Source of the DNA: Combretum micranthum
Lineage: Eukaryota > Streptophyta > Magnoliopsida > Myrtales > Combretaceae
NCBI GenBank assembly: GCA_024138025.1
Contig: JAMXBD010002817.1
Location: forward strand, 96,202-160,201
Length of the DNA stretch: 64,000 nt
Direction of reading: 5' to 3'
Positions 46,121 to 58,115 of this stretch are shown here, in pieces; the first letter of the stretch is position 1; the number at the start of each line of letters is the position of its first letter. The translations under genes were made by a program, and so were the position numbers. A model generated the notes under the pieces. The model saw nothing but the letters and a program-made list of their open reading frames with translations, made no database searches and had not been told where the DNA came from.

Positions 46121-46742
46121 TGATTCATTGGAGTAAAGTAGGCTCTAAGATCAAGTTTCCAAGTGCCACTTCCAAGTGTTGCATTGAAAACTCCAAGTTT
46201 AATCTCTCAAATTCCTTGTGGAGTTCTTTATGCTCTGTCAACATTGAAGCTACTTCTCCATAATTCTTACGACTTAATGCATCAGAGGCAGCATTTACTT
46301 TGTCGAGATGATAATTAATGGTTAAGTCATAATCCTTAATCAATTCTAACAATCTATGTTGCCTCATATTTAATTCTTTCTATGTAAATATATACTTCAG
46401 GCTCTTATGACTTGTATATATTTCACATTTATGTCCGAATAGATAATGACGCCAAATCTTAAGTGAGAAGACAATAACAGCTAATTCAAGGTCATGAGTG
46501 GGATAATTCATCTCATGTGGCTTCAATTGTCTAGAAGCACATATTATTACTTTCCCGTTTTGTATTAATACATATCCTAAACCATTCCTGGATGCATAAC
46601 TGTAGACAGCATATGGATCCTTATCATTTGGCAAAACCAATATTGGTGCCGAGACTAACCTCTTGTTCAATTCTTGGAAACTTTGTTGACATTGATCATT
46701 CCATTCGAATTTCTTATTCTTCCTTATTAATTGTGTCAGTGG
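46121..46742 (-). pseudogene. Chromovirus RNase H and linker
   Basis: Two open pieces (46380-46670 and 46125-46367) give [52 protein letters not shown] and [19 protein letters not shown]. The end is RLLELIKDYDLTINYH followed by AASDALSRK, the usual end of the RNase H domain. The expected catalytic Asp in YTDHKSL-type sequence is Ser here (YTSHKSL), and the first YSDAS-type Asp is Tyr (YSYAS). The activity was therefore probably lost. A stop near 46375 separates the pieces. Confidence 0.85.
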
Positions 46743-47450
46743 TCATGCAATTTTTGAGAAATCCCATATAAATTTCCGGTAATATCCTGCTAATCCCAAG
46801 AAACTCCTAATTTCTGTAACAATTTCAGATCTTTTCCATTCCACAATAGCTTTAACTTTTGTAGGATCAACATATATTCCTTTACCAGAAACAATATATC
46901 TAAGGAATGATATGCTCTTAAGCCAAAATTCACATTTAGACAAATTGACATATAACTTATTATCTCTTAGGATCTGCAATACACTTCTTAAGTGTTCATC
47001 ATGTTGCTCTTCAGTAGATGAATACACTAGTATATCATCTATAAACACAATCATACAAATATGCAACAAAGGTCTAAAGATATGGTTCATCAAGTCTATG
47101 AAAACTGCAAGTGCATTTGTTAATCCAAATGGCATGAACAAAAATTCATAATGACTATACTTAGTTCGGAATGCAGTCTTTGGTACATCCTCTGCCTTAA
47201 TTCGAATTTGATGATATCCTGACTATAAATCAATTCGAGAAAATACCTTTGCTCCTCTCAATTGATCAAAGAGATCATTAATTCTTGGTAAAGGATATTT
47301 GTTCTTAATAGTTACTCTGTTTAATTCCTTATAGTCAATATAGAGTCTCATTGAACAATCTTTCTTTTTAACAAACAATACCGGTTCTCCCCAAGATAAA
47401 ACACTTGGTCTAATGAATCCCTTATCCAATAATTCATGCAAATTGTACCT
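46743..47450 (-). pseudogene. Chromovirus reverse transcriptase
   Basis: Two open pieces (47223-47441 and 46743-47141) cover the RT domain with one frame break and one or two stops between. Visible motifs are [64 protein letters not shown] and [11 protein letters not shown]. The catalytic box FIDD lies at 47034-47045, and [17 protein letters not shown] and [12 protein letters not shown] follow. The palm-domain Asp of SRIDL and both Asp of FIDD are kept. This is a well-preserved Ty3/gypsy RT and the best sequence for placing the element phylogenetically. Confidence 0.92.
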
Positions 47451-47747
47451 TCAATTCCCTCAATTCTACAAATGCCATGCGATATGGAGCTTTTGATGCT
47501 GGTTCAGTTCTAGATATCAAGTGAATAGAAAATTCTACTTCTCTATGTGGGTTAATCCAGGTAATTCATCTGGAAATACATTTGGATATTCACATACTGT
47601 CCGAAGAGTTTGTATATCTAATTCCTTGAATTCACCTTCGGTTGCTCCAAGAATACATCAGTTTAACTCCATATTCCCTTCATTTTCAACTTTAATTGTC
47701 GTTATCCTACTATCAACTTCTTTGAATATCTCTCCCATATAATCCTT
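47451..47747 (-). other. PR-RT linker of the chromovirus
   Basis: No open frame of size remains on the minus strand. The plus-strand frame at 47521-47742 is its shadow. The stretch should encode the link between protease and RT. Confidence 0.6.
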
Positions 47748-48040
47748 TCATTCTCCTTGGTTGTTAACAAAAGATATCATCTTAAAACGATAATCAACTT
47801 TTGCTTTTATAGTAGAAAACCAAGTCATATCCAAAATAATATCATATTTCTGCATATCTACCAAGATCAAATCAGCAAACGATTCCTGACCTCCAATCTT
47901 TAGTAAACATCCTCTTATCATCTCCCGAGTTATTGCCAAATCTCCTATTGGTATAGTAACTCCTAATTCCTTATTCATGGTTTCAGTTGGTAATCCATGA
48001 AAGAATGTGTTGGTCCTATGTCAATGAAAGCATACGTAGT
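47748..48040 (-). pseudogene. Chromovirus aspartic protease
   Basis: The active-site region reads FIDIGPTHSFM with the catalytic Asp at 48020-48022, a variant of the usual DSGATHSF. A stop or frameshift follows. The C-terminal half is the open frame 47748-47978, with LGVTIPIGDL, GCLLKIGGQESFADLILVDM and KYDIILDMTWF (usual form DVILGMDWL). Thr/Ala after the Asp is changed to Ile-Gly-Pro, so activity is doubtful. Confidence 0.8.
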
Positions 48041-48172
48041 CTGATCTCTCACTTGAATTGTTCCTATCTATCATTTATTAATCATATGTTATTTCTAAGT
48101 CCTAAAAATATTTACTATGCGCCTAATCATGTCTGTGTCTAATATTATAACTTTAGATAAACAAATATATAA

Positions 48173-49210
48173 CTACATACGTGCAATGAGACCGTAATCA
48201 TCAGGGTCGGCTTCTTCCCATATATTTCCTTCATCTTCCTCTTCTATGTCCACATCCTCAATTGGAGTTCCATGCATAGCATAGACCCTAGCTGCTGTGG
48301 TGGCTTTGCTAGCATTGGTATTCCCATTTTTGGATCCTATCACACTGACTACTCCTTTAGATTGTGAAGGCCTAGCTACTACATTCACCTTTGTGGCAAT
48401 GAGTTGATATGTGTCAGACCTTTCTACAGGTGGAACAAGCCACACCATTCTTTTGGGCAAGTGGAAACCATGTGTCCACTCACCACAATAATAACATTTT
48501 TGCTGAAGGTGTGGGCAATTTCTTGGATAATGGGCACCCTTGCATTTATAGCATGAAACATTACTTCTTTCAATATTTCCACTTTTCCCATTTCCTATAG
48601 TTTTAAAGAACTTCTTTTTCTTAGAAACAAAACTCATTCCTACATCATCATGAGTTTTCTTACCAAATGTCTGCCTATGTTTCCTATATCTTTCAACCTC
48701 ATACTTCTTTGCACACACAATGATTCGAGCTTTCTCTACCATAGCCGTAAAATCTGCAATCTCAAATTCAGCCAGTCTCCTTTATAAATTAAGCTTTAAC
48801 CCAACCATTAAAGTCTGCCTCTTTAGCTCATCACTATCTCGATAAGCATCTGGAGCAAACTACAACAACGGATTGAACTCGTGTTTATACTCGTTAATTA
48901 TCTTACTGCCTTGTGTCAAATTCATCAAGTCAGTACTATACTTTGCCTTTAAACTGCTTAGGAAATACTCCTTCAGCAACTCTTGTCTAAATACATCCCA
49001 GGTAATAGGTTGTGGCAATGTCCTTTGCTTGGAATTCCACCATATTCTTGCTCCTAACCTCAGCAAATAAGTTTGATATGGTACCCTTAGAGCTTCTGGT
49101 ACTTAGAAAACATCAAGGGATCTATCGATCTAAGCTAGAAAGTCATCTACTTCTTCTGGCTTTCCTGTTAGTCCTTCAAAAAACATGTTGCATTTAATGA
49201 ATTATGGCAA
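48173..49210 (-). pseudogene. Chromovirus gag, N-terminus displaced
   Basis: The reading starts close to the Athila insertion point at 49228. The retrotransposon Gag core reads FFEGLTGKPEEVDDFLA with in-frame stops. The frame 48860-49066 continues RLGARIWWNSKQRTL, ITWDVFRQELLKEYF and YKHEFNPL. The frame 48173-48742 (189 codons) carries a Lys-rich basic stretch and two zinc knuckles. The first, CYKCKGAHYPRNC, has only three residues before His. The second, CYYCGEWTHGFHLPK, has lost its last Cys. The C-terminus is acidic (EDVDIEEEDEG). Between the pieces lie a frameshift and stops. The N-terminal part should be found beyond the nested insertions. Confidence 0.88.
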
Positions 49211-49228
49211 TAAGTTCCTTTGATGTTG

Positions 49229-50995
49229 TGATAAGTAATTTTTTATTCTATATTTTTCATAGGATTTTGAGCTCATTTTGCTTAGAATTACAAATAAAAT
49301 CCTATAAAACCTATGTTTTTTTATAAATAATATTGCTTTGAAGCTCCTAGAATCCAATGAGGAATAATCAAAGTATTTTAAATCATATTTAGAGCAAAAA
49401 CAACAAGTAAAGTCAAGATTATAGAAGTCGAGCCCTATAAAGTCATAGCCGAGGCCAAACAAAGGAAGAAAGCAACAAAAATTGGTCTATCGGGCCTTAA
49501 CTACGAGCTTTCGACATGATCCTCGACTTCGGTCGAAGTGATCAAGCATCATTCTAGAGAAAATATACTATCAAGCCTCAAATCTCGACCCTTGACAAGT
49601 GCTGTTACAGACCAATTCTTCATTAGAATTGCCTCCAGCCTCAGCAATACGAGTCTCGACTTTCTCAATTTTATCCTCGATAGAGCAATGGACAAAAATG
49701 CACAGTTTACGTTAGCAATTCTTGAAGTCGAACCTGATTTTACTTATAAAAGCCTCAACCAACGTATCACACATGACCTTCGATAAGTGTTTTTCACAGA
49801 TTATATGCGCACATGGAAAGTTATCACAAATTTTGTTAGAAAGAATCAGCCATGTGTCAATAAAGTAGGTCATGCTTTATGTGCCTAGTAGCCTATAAAT
49901 AAATGGGCAAGCATGCATTGTAAAGTATGTACCAACAGTGTAAATCAGCATATTAACGTAGATTAGTTTTTTGAAGGATTCTTAGGTGAAAGAATTTCAT
50001 TTTCTTCGTACTTGAGAATTTCTTCTATTTTCTAGGTAAAATCAATTTAACTCGGTGCTTGCAATTTCTATGAATTTCTGAGCAATTAGTTGATTAATCT
50101 TTTGAATCTGATTTATTTCTTCTAATTTGCATTTATTTTGATAAATCCATGGAGAAATAAACTTCTATAACTTAGGGATTACGAATCCAATTCCTGATTA
50201 AGTTGATTTTAAATGCGCTTTCAAGTTAATTTGATTGGAGGTTTGTAATTAGTGACCTGAACTTAAACTTGTGGTTATTAAAGGAGTAGTGCACTCTTTC
50301 AGATCCACGATTGATTTCAATTGGATAGATCGAGGGATCATTCAATTGCATAGATCTGTGGTTGCTAATGGAGTCAATCTTAACTACCTCTTGCTTAGGA
50401 ATGGGTGAAGACTTTTCGTCACTTGTTTTAAAAAAAAAAAAAATCATTAAGTTGTTTTTTTTTTCCAAAGCAATGGATTCCTATTCTTTATACGAGTCTA
50501 ATTGGAATTTCATATTATTGGTTTTGGCTAGATTTAGAACTACTGACTTCGAGAGAAGCTTTAGTTTAAATTAAAGAATCTAGTGGTATAAAGACACAAT
50601 TCAAACAACTTTTAAGAAGTCTATTCTTTTTAAGAAATCATTCTGATAAGGAATTGGTGAAGTAACCTTGAGTTGTTATTTCATATAAGTTATAAGATTA
50701 TTTCTTATTTTGCCCATTAAACGTTTATGAATACTCATAACTTAGGATAGTTTTTTTTTTTTTTTTCATAATGATTTTCTAAACCTTTCTTGGTTAGACA
50801 ATGGGTGAGGTTAGGAGTACACTAGGTGCCAACTATTCCCTTGGGACTGACCTAAATCACTTTTTATGCTATATTTGATGGGCACGCTTGCCCTGTAAGA
50901 CCGTAGCTATTGAAAAAGATTTAGAAAACATTTATAAATTTGAAAAACTCAGTTAATGATCAGTATGAACTCAATTGAAACCAAACCACCAAGCA
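49229..50995 (+). repeat. 5' LTR of the Athila-like element (1.77 kb)
   Basis: It starts TGATAAGTAATTTTT at 49229 and ends about 50995 in AAGCA, six bases before the PBS. The start matches the 3' LTR at 58116 (TGATAAGTCATTTTT), and similarity runs through 49500 with 58116-58378 and then 61817-61890. It is rich in TCGAC/TCGAG motifs (for example near 49430-49520 and 49655-49680). The frame 49538-49786 is part of the LTR and not a gene. Confidence 0.85.
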
Positions 50996-51000
50996 TTTTC

Positions 51001-51018
51001 TAGCACCATTGCTGGGGA
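51001..51018 (+). other. PBS, tRNA-Asp type, with deaminated CpGs
   Basis: TAGCACCATTGCTGGGGA differs from TGGCGCCGTTGCCGGGGA at four positions. All four are transitions, and three of them destroy the three CpG sites. Confidence 0.85.
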
Positions 51019-51364
51019 ATGGTGTTGGATTCATTATTATTATTGAAGCCCAACAGGGTAATAGTGGAAATTAATTTTCATTTGTTGTTCTAGCCGCTTT
51101 AACATTGCAAATATCTCTGTATATATATGTTGAACTAACCTTATTTTTGTTTTTGTATATAATTGTTTGTTTATTTTCTTTTATATACCTTTGCTATATA
51201 TATTACGTTATATATATTTCTATTCTTTTTCAGTTCTTTAATTCTTTTAGTACTTTATTGTATATACTTGTTTCTTGTTTTGTTGATTCTTTATTCTTTA
51301 ATTTGTTCATTCTTTGTATATATTTTGTTTTCTTTTGACTTATTTTCAAATAAAATGTAGGCAT

Positions 51365-52690
51365 ATGACTAGGAGTCAATCTAAATTCTTGCTTCTATTT
51401 GATGCAAAACCATAGTGTATAGGTCGTAAAATCAAACAGCCAAAAATGGCTGCCATGGTGAAACCCAAGAAGAAAATGAACAGCATAGGGTAAACTAACC
51501 CCAAACAATGATAGGCTTTTGCATACCTAACCTAGATGGAGCCAATACTAGCATAAACAGACCCAGGGTTGCTGCTAACAACTTTGAGATCAAATCTAAT
51601 ATCATCTAAATGGTCCAATAGATGGTCTAGTTAAATGGCCTACAAGATTAGGACCCCAATAGCCATCTACAGTAGTTTTGGAAATTTGTGATATGTTTAA
51701 GATAAATGGTGTGCCTGAGGATGCAATCAAGTTAAGATTATTCCCATTTCTCGTCAGAGGGAACACTAAAAAATGGCTGAATGAATTGCTAAAGAACTCC
51801 ATCTCCACTTGCCAATAAATGGTTAAGAATTTTATAAGGAAATATTTCTCACCCTCTAAAATAGCCAAGTTGAGAGCTGATATTGCTTCATTCCACCATA
51901 TGGACTCTGAAACATTATATAAAGCTTTGGAAAGATGGAAGGAGTTGCTGGCAAGATGCCCACATCATGGACTACTTGAATGGACCCAAGTACAGACCTT
52001 TTATAATGAATTGAATTATGGGGCTAGGCAATTAATAGATGCAGTTGTTGGAGGAAGACTGAATTATAAATCTCTTGAAGAGTGCTTAAATCTGTTTGAA
52101 GATATGGCTAACGACCATTATCAATGGTCAATTATGAGAGCTAAGAAGGAGAGATCAAGAGGAGTTTTTGAGATTGCTACTATGTCAAATTTGACCGTTA
52201 AGATTAAAGCTTTGAGCAGAAAAGTTGAAAATTTGTCTATTGGGAGAAACCAAGTGAATATGATTGATGATTTGCCTGAATAAAATATTGAAGGAATGAC
52301 CTCTGAGAGTTGTGAGTTTGTAAATAATTTTTTTGGCCAAAGGATTGACCCTTATAGTAATACTTATAATCCTGGTTGGAGAAAAAAATTCAAATTTCTG
52401 ATGGATAATAGTAATTTTCAACATCAATTGAACCCACCCAATTTTCAAAAACCAGTAGTACAAGGGTTGGGAGCTTATCAAGGAACAAACAATCTCTTGA
52501 AGATTTAGTTTCCTAGTTTATCAAAGCTTTTGAGAATAGGCAGCATGGATTAGATGCTACCTTGATAAATCATACTACTGTCATTCATAACTTAGAGAAC
52601 TAGCTTAGCCAAATTTCCAAAATTCTTTCAGAGAAACCTTTAAGATCATTACCTTCGAACACTGAACCCAATCCACGTGATCAAACAAAG
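51365..52690 (+). pseudogene. Gag of the pol-less Athila-like element
   Basis: The ATG at 51365 begins MTRSQSKFL, like the start at 8122. Stops and frameshifts follow. The long open piece 51819-52283 (154 codons) reads FIRKYFSPSKIAKLRADI, DSETLYKALERWKEL, RCPHHGLLEWTQVQTFYN and FEDMANDHYQWS. It continues with NTYNPGWRKKF-type sequence and ends with SLPSNTEPNPR, the region just before protease in complete Athila elements. Gag would form particles and could package element RNA. It is clearly better preserved than the rest of the element, which fits either relative youth or selection for packaging. Confidence 0.88.
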
Positions 52691-53659
52691 CAAGGATGAT
52701 TTCTAAGATGATTATCCTGCATCTTTTGTTTTTGTTTGATGAATCGATTTGGTTGTTTTGAGAAGAGATAGGAAGGATGATAGAATGTTTGATAGAACGA
52801 AAATGGTCCTAGAACAAAAACCATGTGCAAAATTCTTTTCTGATGAATGAAATGGATTATTTTTATTATATCATGTGTTTGAATGGAATGGTTGATGAAA
52901 GATGTTCTATATTATTTTGTAAAAATTTTGTGCAGGTACAAGTTTCAGCCTCGACAATTTTAGGTGAAAAATGAAAGTCGAGCCTCATCGTTGAGTCCTC
53001 CCATTTGAGCCTCGACTTTGTTAAATTCTTTTTCTGAATAAAATAAAGGAATTTTAGCCTTCGCATTCTTTAATTTTTTAGTTCTTTTAAAATAAGCCGC
53101 GACTTTGTTTTTTAGACGAGTATCGTTTATGCTTTATTTCTTTAGTCTTTAATAAATAAATGACCAATAACATATTTTGTCATTTTCTGACTTGGCTCTT
53201 AAGAACTTTTGAAAAGAAAAAGATACCATTCATTTTGCATTCGATACAAATATTGTTCTTGCACTCAAAAAAATAATTTCTTGTGCTCACGAACATTTTA
53301 CCAAAAATCCTAAAACCTCATAGTATTTCAAAGCTGTAATCATCTCAGGTATGTTCTTTTCTTTTCTTTCTTTCTTTTCTATTTTCATTGTTATTATAGA
53401 ATGTGCATTATATTTTAGATTTTTAGGGTTTTTTGAGATTTCTGTATAAACTTGATAAAAATGATAAAATTTCTATTTTTAAAGTAGTTTGTTAAGTAAT
53501 GTTGTTCTTAAAACTTTATGTAAATAGTTACAAACTTCGTTTTCTTCTCGGATTTATTAGTTTTATCGAAACTCTAGTTTGCCTCTAATTACTCAAAATG
53601 ATGATAGCAAAATAGAAATGTGTTTCAAGTATAAGTAAGTTTAAACTAATGTGTGTTAT
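52691..53659 (+). other. Spacer at the site where pol is missing
   Basis: No frame longer than about 60 codons is seen. TCGAGCCTC/GCCTCGAC motifs recur near 52945-53020, as in the LTR. The stretch directly follows the Gag end motif, so the loss of pol lies at its left edge. Confidence 0.6.
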
Positions 53660-56643
53660 CTTTTAGCAGATAAAAAGAAAAAAAAATGGCCTAAGAAGAC
53701 AACAAACCTAATTCCAAGTAAGTACCCAAGCTCCTAAAAATTTATTTGTTAAGGATGGGGAGAGGTTTGATTTGTTTTTATCCTAGAAAAAGATATAGAG
53801 AATGTTGTGGTTATTTGGGGGTTGTAAAGGAGTTTTAGGATGGAGGATGAATTTTTGAAGTATTTTGAAGACACTGTATGGAGAAGAGTGTTTGAGATTA
53901 AGGAGAAGGTTTATTCTGGCACCACCTTAGCTTTTATGGCTAGTTTGAGAATGGAAGGAGAAGTGCTAGTTTAGATAGTGTAGTGAAGTTTTATGCCTTT
54001 AGAGAATATAGAGAAGTCCCAATAAGGACATTTATCTTTGCTATGGGGCTATATGATGATGAAGGGTATCTGGATGTAACAGAATTTCAAGAGCTGCCCT
54101 TAGAGATACCTAAAGGAGATTTCAGGAATTTTATAGAAGAGGAGATTGAAGGCAGATTTGCTCCTTAAAAGACCATAAAATCTAAATTTAGGTACAAAAA
54201 TGTGCAGATGCTACATTACATGATGATTAAGAGCATCTTTTCTAAATTTGAGGGAGGGTCAATAGTCTCTGAAGCGGAGCTGCACCTTATAATTAGTATT
54301 GTAAGGGGGATTAAAATAAATTTGGGATTACTGGGACCTATAGGCTAAAGTATCAAGCCACACTAAATTGCAAGGGAATATTCCTTGGTGGCTTGATCAC
54401 AAGAATTTTGAGAAATCTAAGAATGTGGCCAGAGTAGGGCCAGCTGATCTAGCTTGTAGATATAAAGAGCTTCAAAGGAAAGCCTTTAGAGATTGGAGAA
54501 TGGTGGAAGTAGGCACCACAGTAGAATCAAGAATTACCCCTGACTTACTAGTTGAGCCCCAGCTTCTTCAAGAGTCAACTACACCGGCTGAGTAGCAAAA
54601 TAATGTGCCATAACTCCCCCTTCCACAAGAAGAACCCCCTAGTGGTACAAACTGAGTTTCAGCATCAGAAGCTATACAACAACCCTCTACACCAAGCTTC
54701 CACAGATTGGAGAATGAAGTCACTAAGATGAAGGGAAGACATGCAGACTTAGAAAGGAGTACGAAAGAGGGTATGGAAAATCTAAAATAGATGATGTCCA
54801 ACATTTGGAAGTAGTCTCCAAACTACTTCCACAACCTGCAACATCCAAATCACCCTCTCCACAACCTGTTTTGGCAGAGTCACATCCTAATGATAACGAT
54901 GATGACAATGATGCCAGACCACCATCTCCACCTTTGTTACCATACACACATACATCACCCATTCCATGCATAGAAACCATACATACAAACCCTTGTCCAT
55001 ATAAAAACCAAAGACCAAATACACTCACCCCCTATACATACAAAAACATACACATTACCACAAACGCAAACCCCAAACATAGAACCATTACAACAGTTGG
55101 CTGAGTCACCTACTCAGAACATTACTGAGGATAATGAAGTCACTGTTCAACCTGAAACACAGCCTATTCTTTCACCTCAACTACCAATAATGGAGGCTGT
55201 AGAATCAGCTCCAATACCCATAATACAAACACCAATAAAGAACAAGAGAATAAAGAAACCAGCCCAAAAGAAAAGAAGAATGATCTTTCCTTAAGATCCA
55301 GAATTGGATGACAATTATTTGAATAAAGAGACTACTGAAGTTTAAACATAGCCAGTTGTATCAAAGACAACACTGGAGCCAATTTTAGTGGATGCTTCCA
55401 GCTATTCCTTCAACAGAAGACTCTACTAGTGAGTATAATCTCAGGCTATTAAGTAATTTAATACAAAAAGTTGTTCAAGCACCACCTAGGTGTGAAATTT
55501 TAGAAGCTGAAGCAAGAGTGGCTGCAGCAAAGTCTAAAGGGGAGGAAATGGATAAGCCACATCAAGAGAGAATGTGTGCATTGGAGCAGTGCAGAACAAA
55601 TACACAGAGATAGAAACACAAAGGTAGTTAGAGGATGAAAGATAGTTTAAAAGAATCCTTAAGGAATACACTCCAGTATGGGATAAACTTCAAACTTACT
55701 ATCCTCCACACCTACAAGTAGAAGCAGCTTGAAGATGAAGTGACTACAATAATGGTTGATTTGAAAAGGAATTCCACAAATCATGAAGATGGATTCCACA
55801 AATCATGAAGAGGGGAGTACTCAAACAAAAACCTCTGTGACTCATGATTCTGAAGAAACAAGTAAAGATGCTCAACAGCCATAGCAACAACTACTTCTTG
55901 ATGCACCTCAGCAAGACAAAGAAGATTCGCTTATAATCAATCAAATGCTGGAGGCTACAAGAAGAGAAAGAAAGAGAAAAATAAGGAAGGATATTGAAAG
56001 AAGATTTAATAAATCTCATCAAAGATCAGAGAAGCAGAGAAAAAGAATTCTTCAAATAAGGGTTGATATTACTGGAGTTGACGTCGGGAGATTAGAAAAG
56101 CAATAGAGGCTGAAAGGAAGAAATGAATAGAAGCCTGACTGCAAGTTCAATCACATCAAATAAATGAGTTATCTTAGCTAGAAATAATCGAAGCTCTTCA
56201 AGGATTGGAAGAATTGGCTGAAGATGATGAGAGCTTATATGATGACAACCTCTTTGAATAGTGATGATGAAGAGGAAAGGAGGAGAGAGGAAGAAGCTAA
56301 GAAGAAGAGATTGGAACAATTAGAAAGTGATGTTGCCTATGCCAAAGAATCCAGGAAGAGCCAGATAGAGAAGAAAGGGCAGCACAACAAAGAAAAGAAG
56401 TTAGTCCCTCTCTACCAGTAGATTAACCCCACCAACCAACAGATCTTACCAGTGAAGCCCCTAGAAGTCAAGCTAGTAAAGATAGAGGCAGGGCTAATGA
56501 AAGAGGTAGAGGAAGGATTATTAATGAATGGGGTAGAGGAAGACAAGGAAGAGGTGGAAGGGGTAGAAACCCTTATGAAGGCCTTCTTAAGCCAAAAAAA
56601 GGAAGAGGAAATGAATTCAATAAAAGCTTTCGATATTGGCTGA
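53660..56643 (+). pseudogene. Extra ORF of the Athila-like element (env-like position)
   Basis: A start-like ATG near 53686 is followed by a stop. Readable pieces are 53983-54168 (VPIRTFIFAMGLYDDEGY) and then RYKNVQMLHYMMIKSIF and ELHLIISIVRGIKINLGLLG. The last two resemble the conserved block of the additional ORF of Athila/Tat elements, a plant transposon protein of unknown role that lies where env is found in retroviruses. Pro/Ser/Thr-rich sequence follows (54805-55294), then a Lys/Glu-rich, probably coiled-coil region (about 55392-56643). Several stops and shifts break it. I see no signal peptide or membrane anchor, so an envelope function is not supported. Confidence 0.6.
55768..55815 (+). 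repeat. Short tandem repeat in the extra ORF
   Basis: GATTCCACAAATCATGAAGA, and almost the same unit with ATTCCACAAATCATGAAGA, occur back to back with a period of about 22 bp. Confidence 0.75.
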
Positions 56644-58115
56644 GAATGGATCATTAAAACCTTTTTTTTTTCTTTATTCTTAAATTTTATTGTAATATAT
56701 GTAAAATATTTTCTATTCTTTATTCTTTTTAATAAATTGCAGATTCTTGGCTTTCATTCTTTTATTATGAATTACTTTTGTCCATAACTCTATCGTGGCT
56801 CTGATTGAGCCTCAATAATAATATGTGTTGTGCCAAGTTTTTGTTTTAACAAACTTAAATGGGCTTCGACAAAGACAAGTTTGACCTTCAAGCTTACACA
56901 AAGAGAAGTTTTCTTCACTTCTCGATTTCTTTTAAATCTTACTTTAAATAAAAATTGTTTTGATAATTGTATCCCTGTCTGTTTATATTGTTTAAACATT
57001 AAGGACAATGTTTGTCATAAGTGTGGGAGAGGGTTAAGCAAGATGAATGGGTTATAAATGAACTAATTGCATGAATTGTTCTAATATATAATATGCACTA
57101 TATATATCAATTTTTCCATGTAAATTCATAAGAACTCAATGAAATGGTTAAAATTTGACAAAATTTTTCAAAAAATCTCTTAGTTAAATGATTTACGAAG
57201 TTGTCTTGAAATTGAACAATTTTTACTTTGTTTAAATCAGTTGATAGTATTTATGTGAAGTAGTTTTACTTATTATTTAGTCTAGAATTTTAGAGCTGAA
57301 ATTAGCTTAAGGTCCTTGGTAAAGTTACTTAATTTTCTTATAAACTTAAATGATCCGTATGTTTTCCAATTTAGTCATTTTGAGAGCTGTTTTAATCTTT
57401 GGTGAATATTCAAATGATTATCATAACTTGATAATTTTTCCTTGTGCATTTAATTAAAAAAAAACAAAAAATAAATATAAAACCTGTGATTAGAGTTGGA
57501 ATGGGCTTGGGTTGGTCCCTCAGAAAAGCAACTTCTTGTTCCCTTTTTCATTTTCAAAAGCCACAAAATATAAACAATATATATATATATATATAAACAT
57601 AAGCGAAAAGATGCATGCAGTACCCCATCTAAAGGTAAAGAAAAGATGAAAGTAAAACCCTATCCCTCTGAAGCTTTGAATATTCAATAAAGTTAAGGAA
57701 TACAAAACACAAACAAGGAAAAAGATTCATGGATGAACTGATGTACATGCATTTACTTTAGATTACTCTGTTTAGAGAATGATTAAAAAACTGCATACTT
57801 TTATATAAAAGGGGATAAAAGCTTATTAAGTTTCTTCTTACTCTGATTGATCTTCTGAATAATTTTTGCTTTAGAATTCTTTATTAAATAATGACGGGTA
57901 AAAGCTAATTGACATTGATAAGCCACTTGATTTCAGCAAAAGTAACTTTATTTCAATCAGTAAAGATAATTGAATTCTTTACAATGATGAGACGATTTGT
58001 GCTCAAAGTATTCAGGTCAACTAAACCATTCATGGTTTATTTTTTTGATAAGCCTTGTGATCCTTGAATTGTTTTGTTAGTTTGAAGACAAGCAAAGGCT
58101 TAAGTGTAGGGAATT
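56644..58115 (+). other. 3' untranslated part of the Athila-like element
   Basis: No frame is convincing. It holds GTTTGTCATAAGTGTGGGAG near 57011-57030, a block typical of the region after the last ORF of Athila elements. An AT microsatellite lies at 57573-57592, and the polypurine tract TAAGTGTAGGGAATT is at 58101-58115, right before the LTR. Confidence 0.65.

Larger units (their letters stand above)
41047..49228 (-). mobile_element. Tekay/Del-type chromovirus (Ty3/gypsy), 5' end outside
   Basis: On the minus strand the order is gag, protease, RT, RNase H, integrase, chromodomain, PPT and a 3.3-kb 3' LTR. This order and the chromodomain define a chromovirus, and integrase and RT wording plus LTR length point to the Tekay/Del group. 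The gag N-terminus and 5' LTR are displaced by the Athila-like element at 49229 and must lie past the window end. The base pairs 41042-41046 (ATTTG) are the expected target duplication. Compared with the Athila at 8-14 kb the coding frame is much better preserved, with only scattered stops, but it is not intact. Confidence 0.88.

Noticed and set aside
49538..49786. 82-codon frame with the look of a real protein.
   Set aside because: It is inside the Athila-like 5' LTR. The matching part of the 3' LTR (61817-61890) has small indels that break the frame.
51105..51360. Leu/Phe/Ile-rich frames that look like membrane proteins, just after the Athila PBS.
   Set aside because: The region is low-complexity T-rich leader between PBS and gag. 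The hydrophobic content follows from base composition.
54723..55028. 101-codon minus-strand frame rich in Gly/Ser/Cys.
   Set aside because: It is the opposite strand of the Pro/Thr-rich linker of the extra ORF.
56092..56319. 75-codon minus-strand frame rich in Leu/Phe.
   Set aside because: It is antisense to the Lys/Glu-rich coiled-coil region of the extra ORF.
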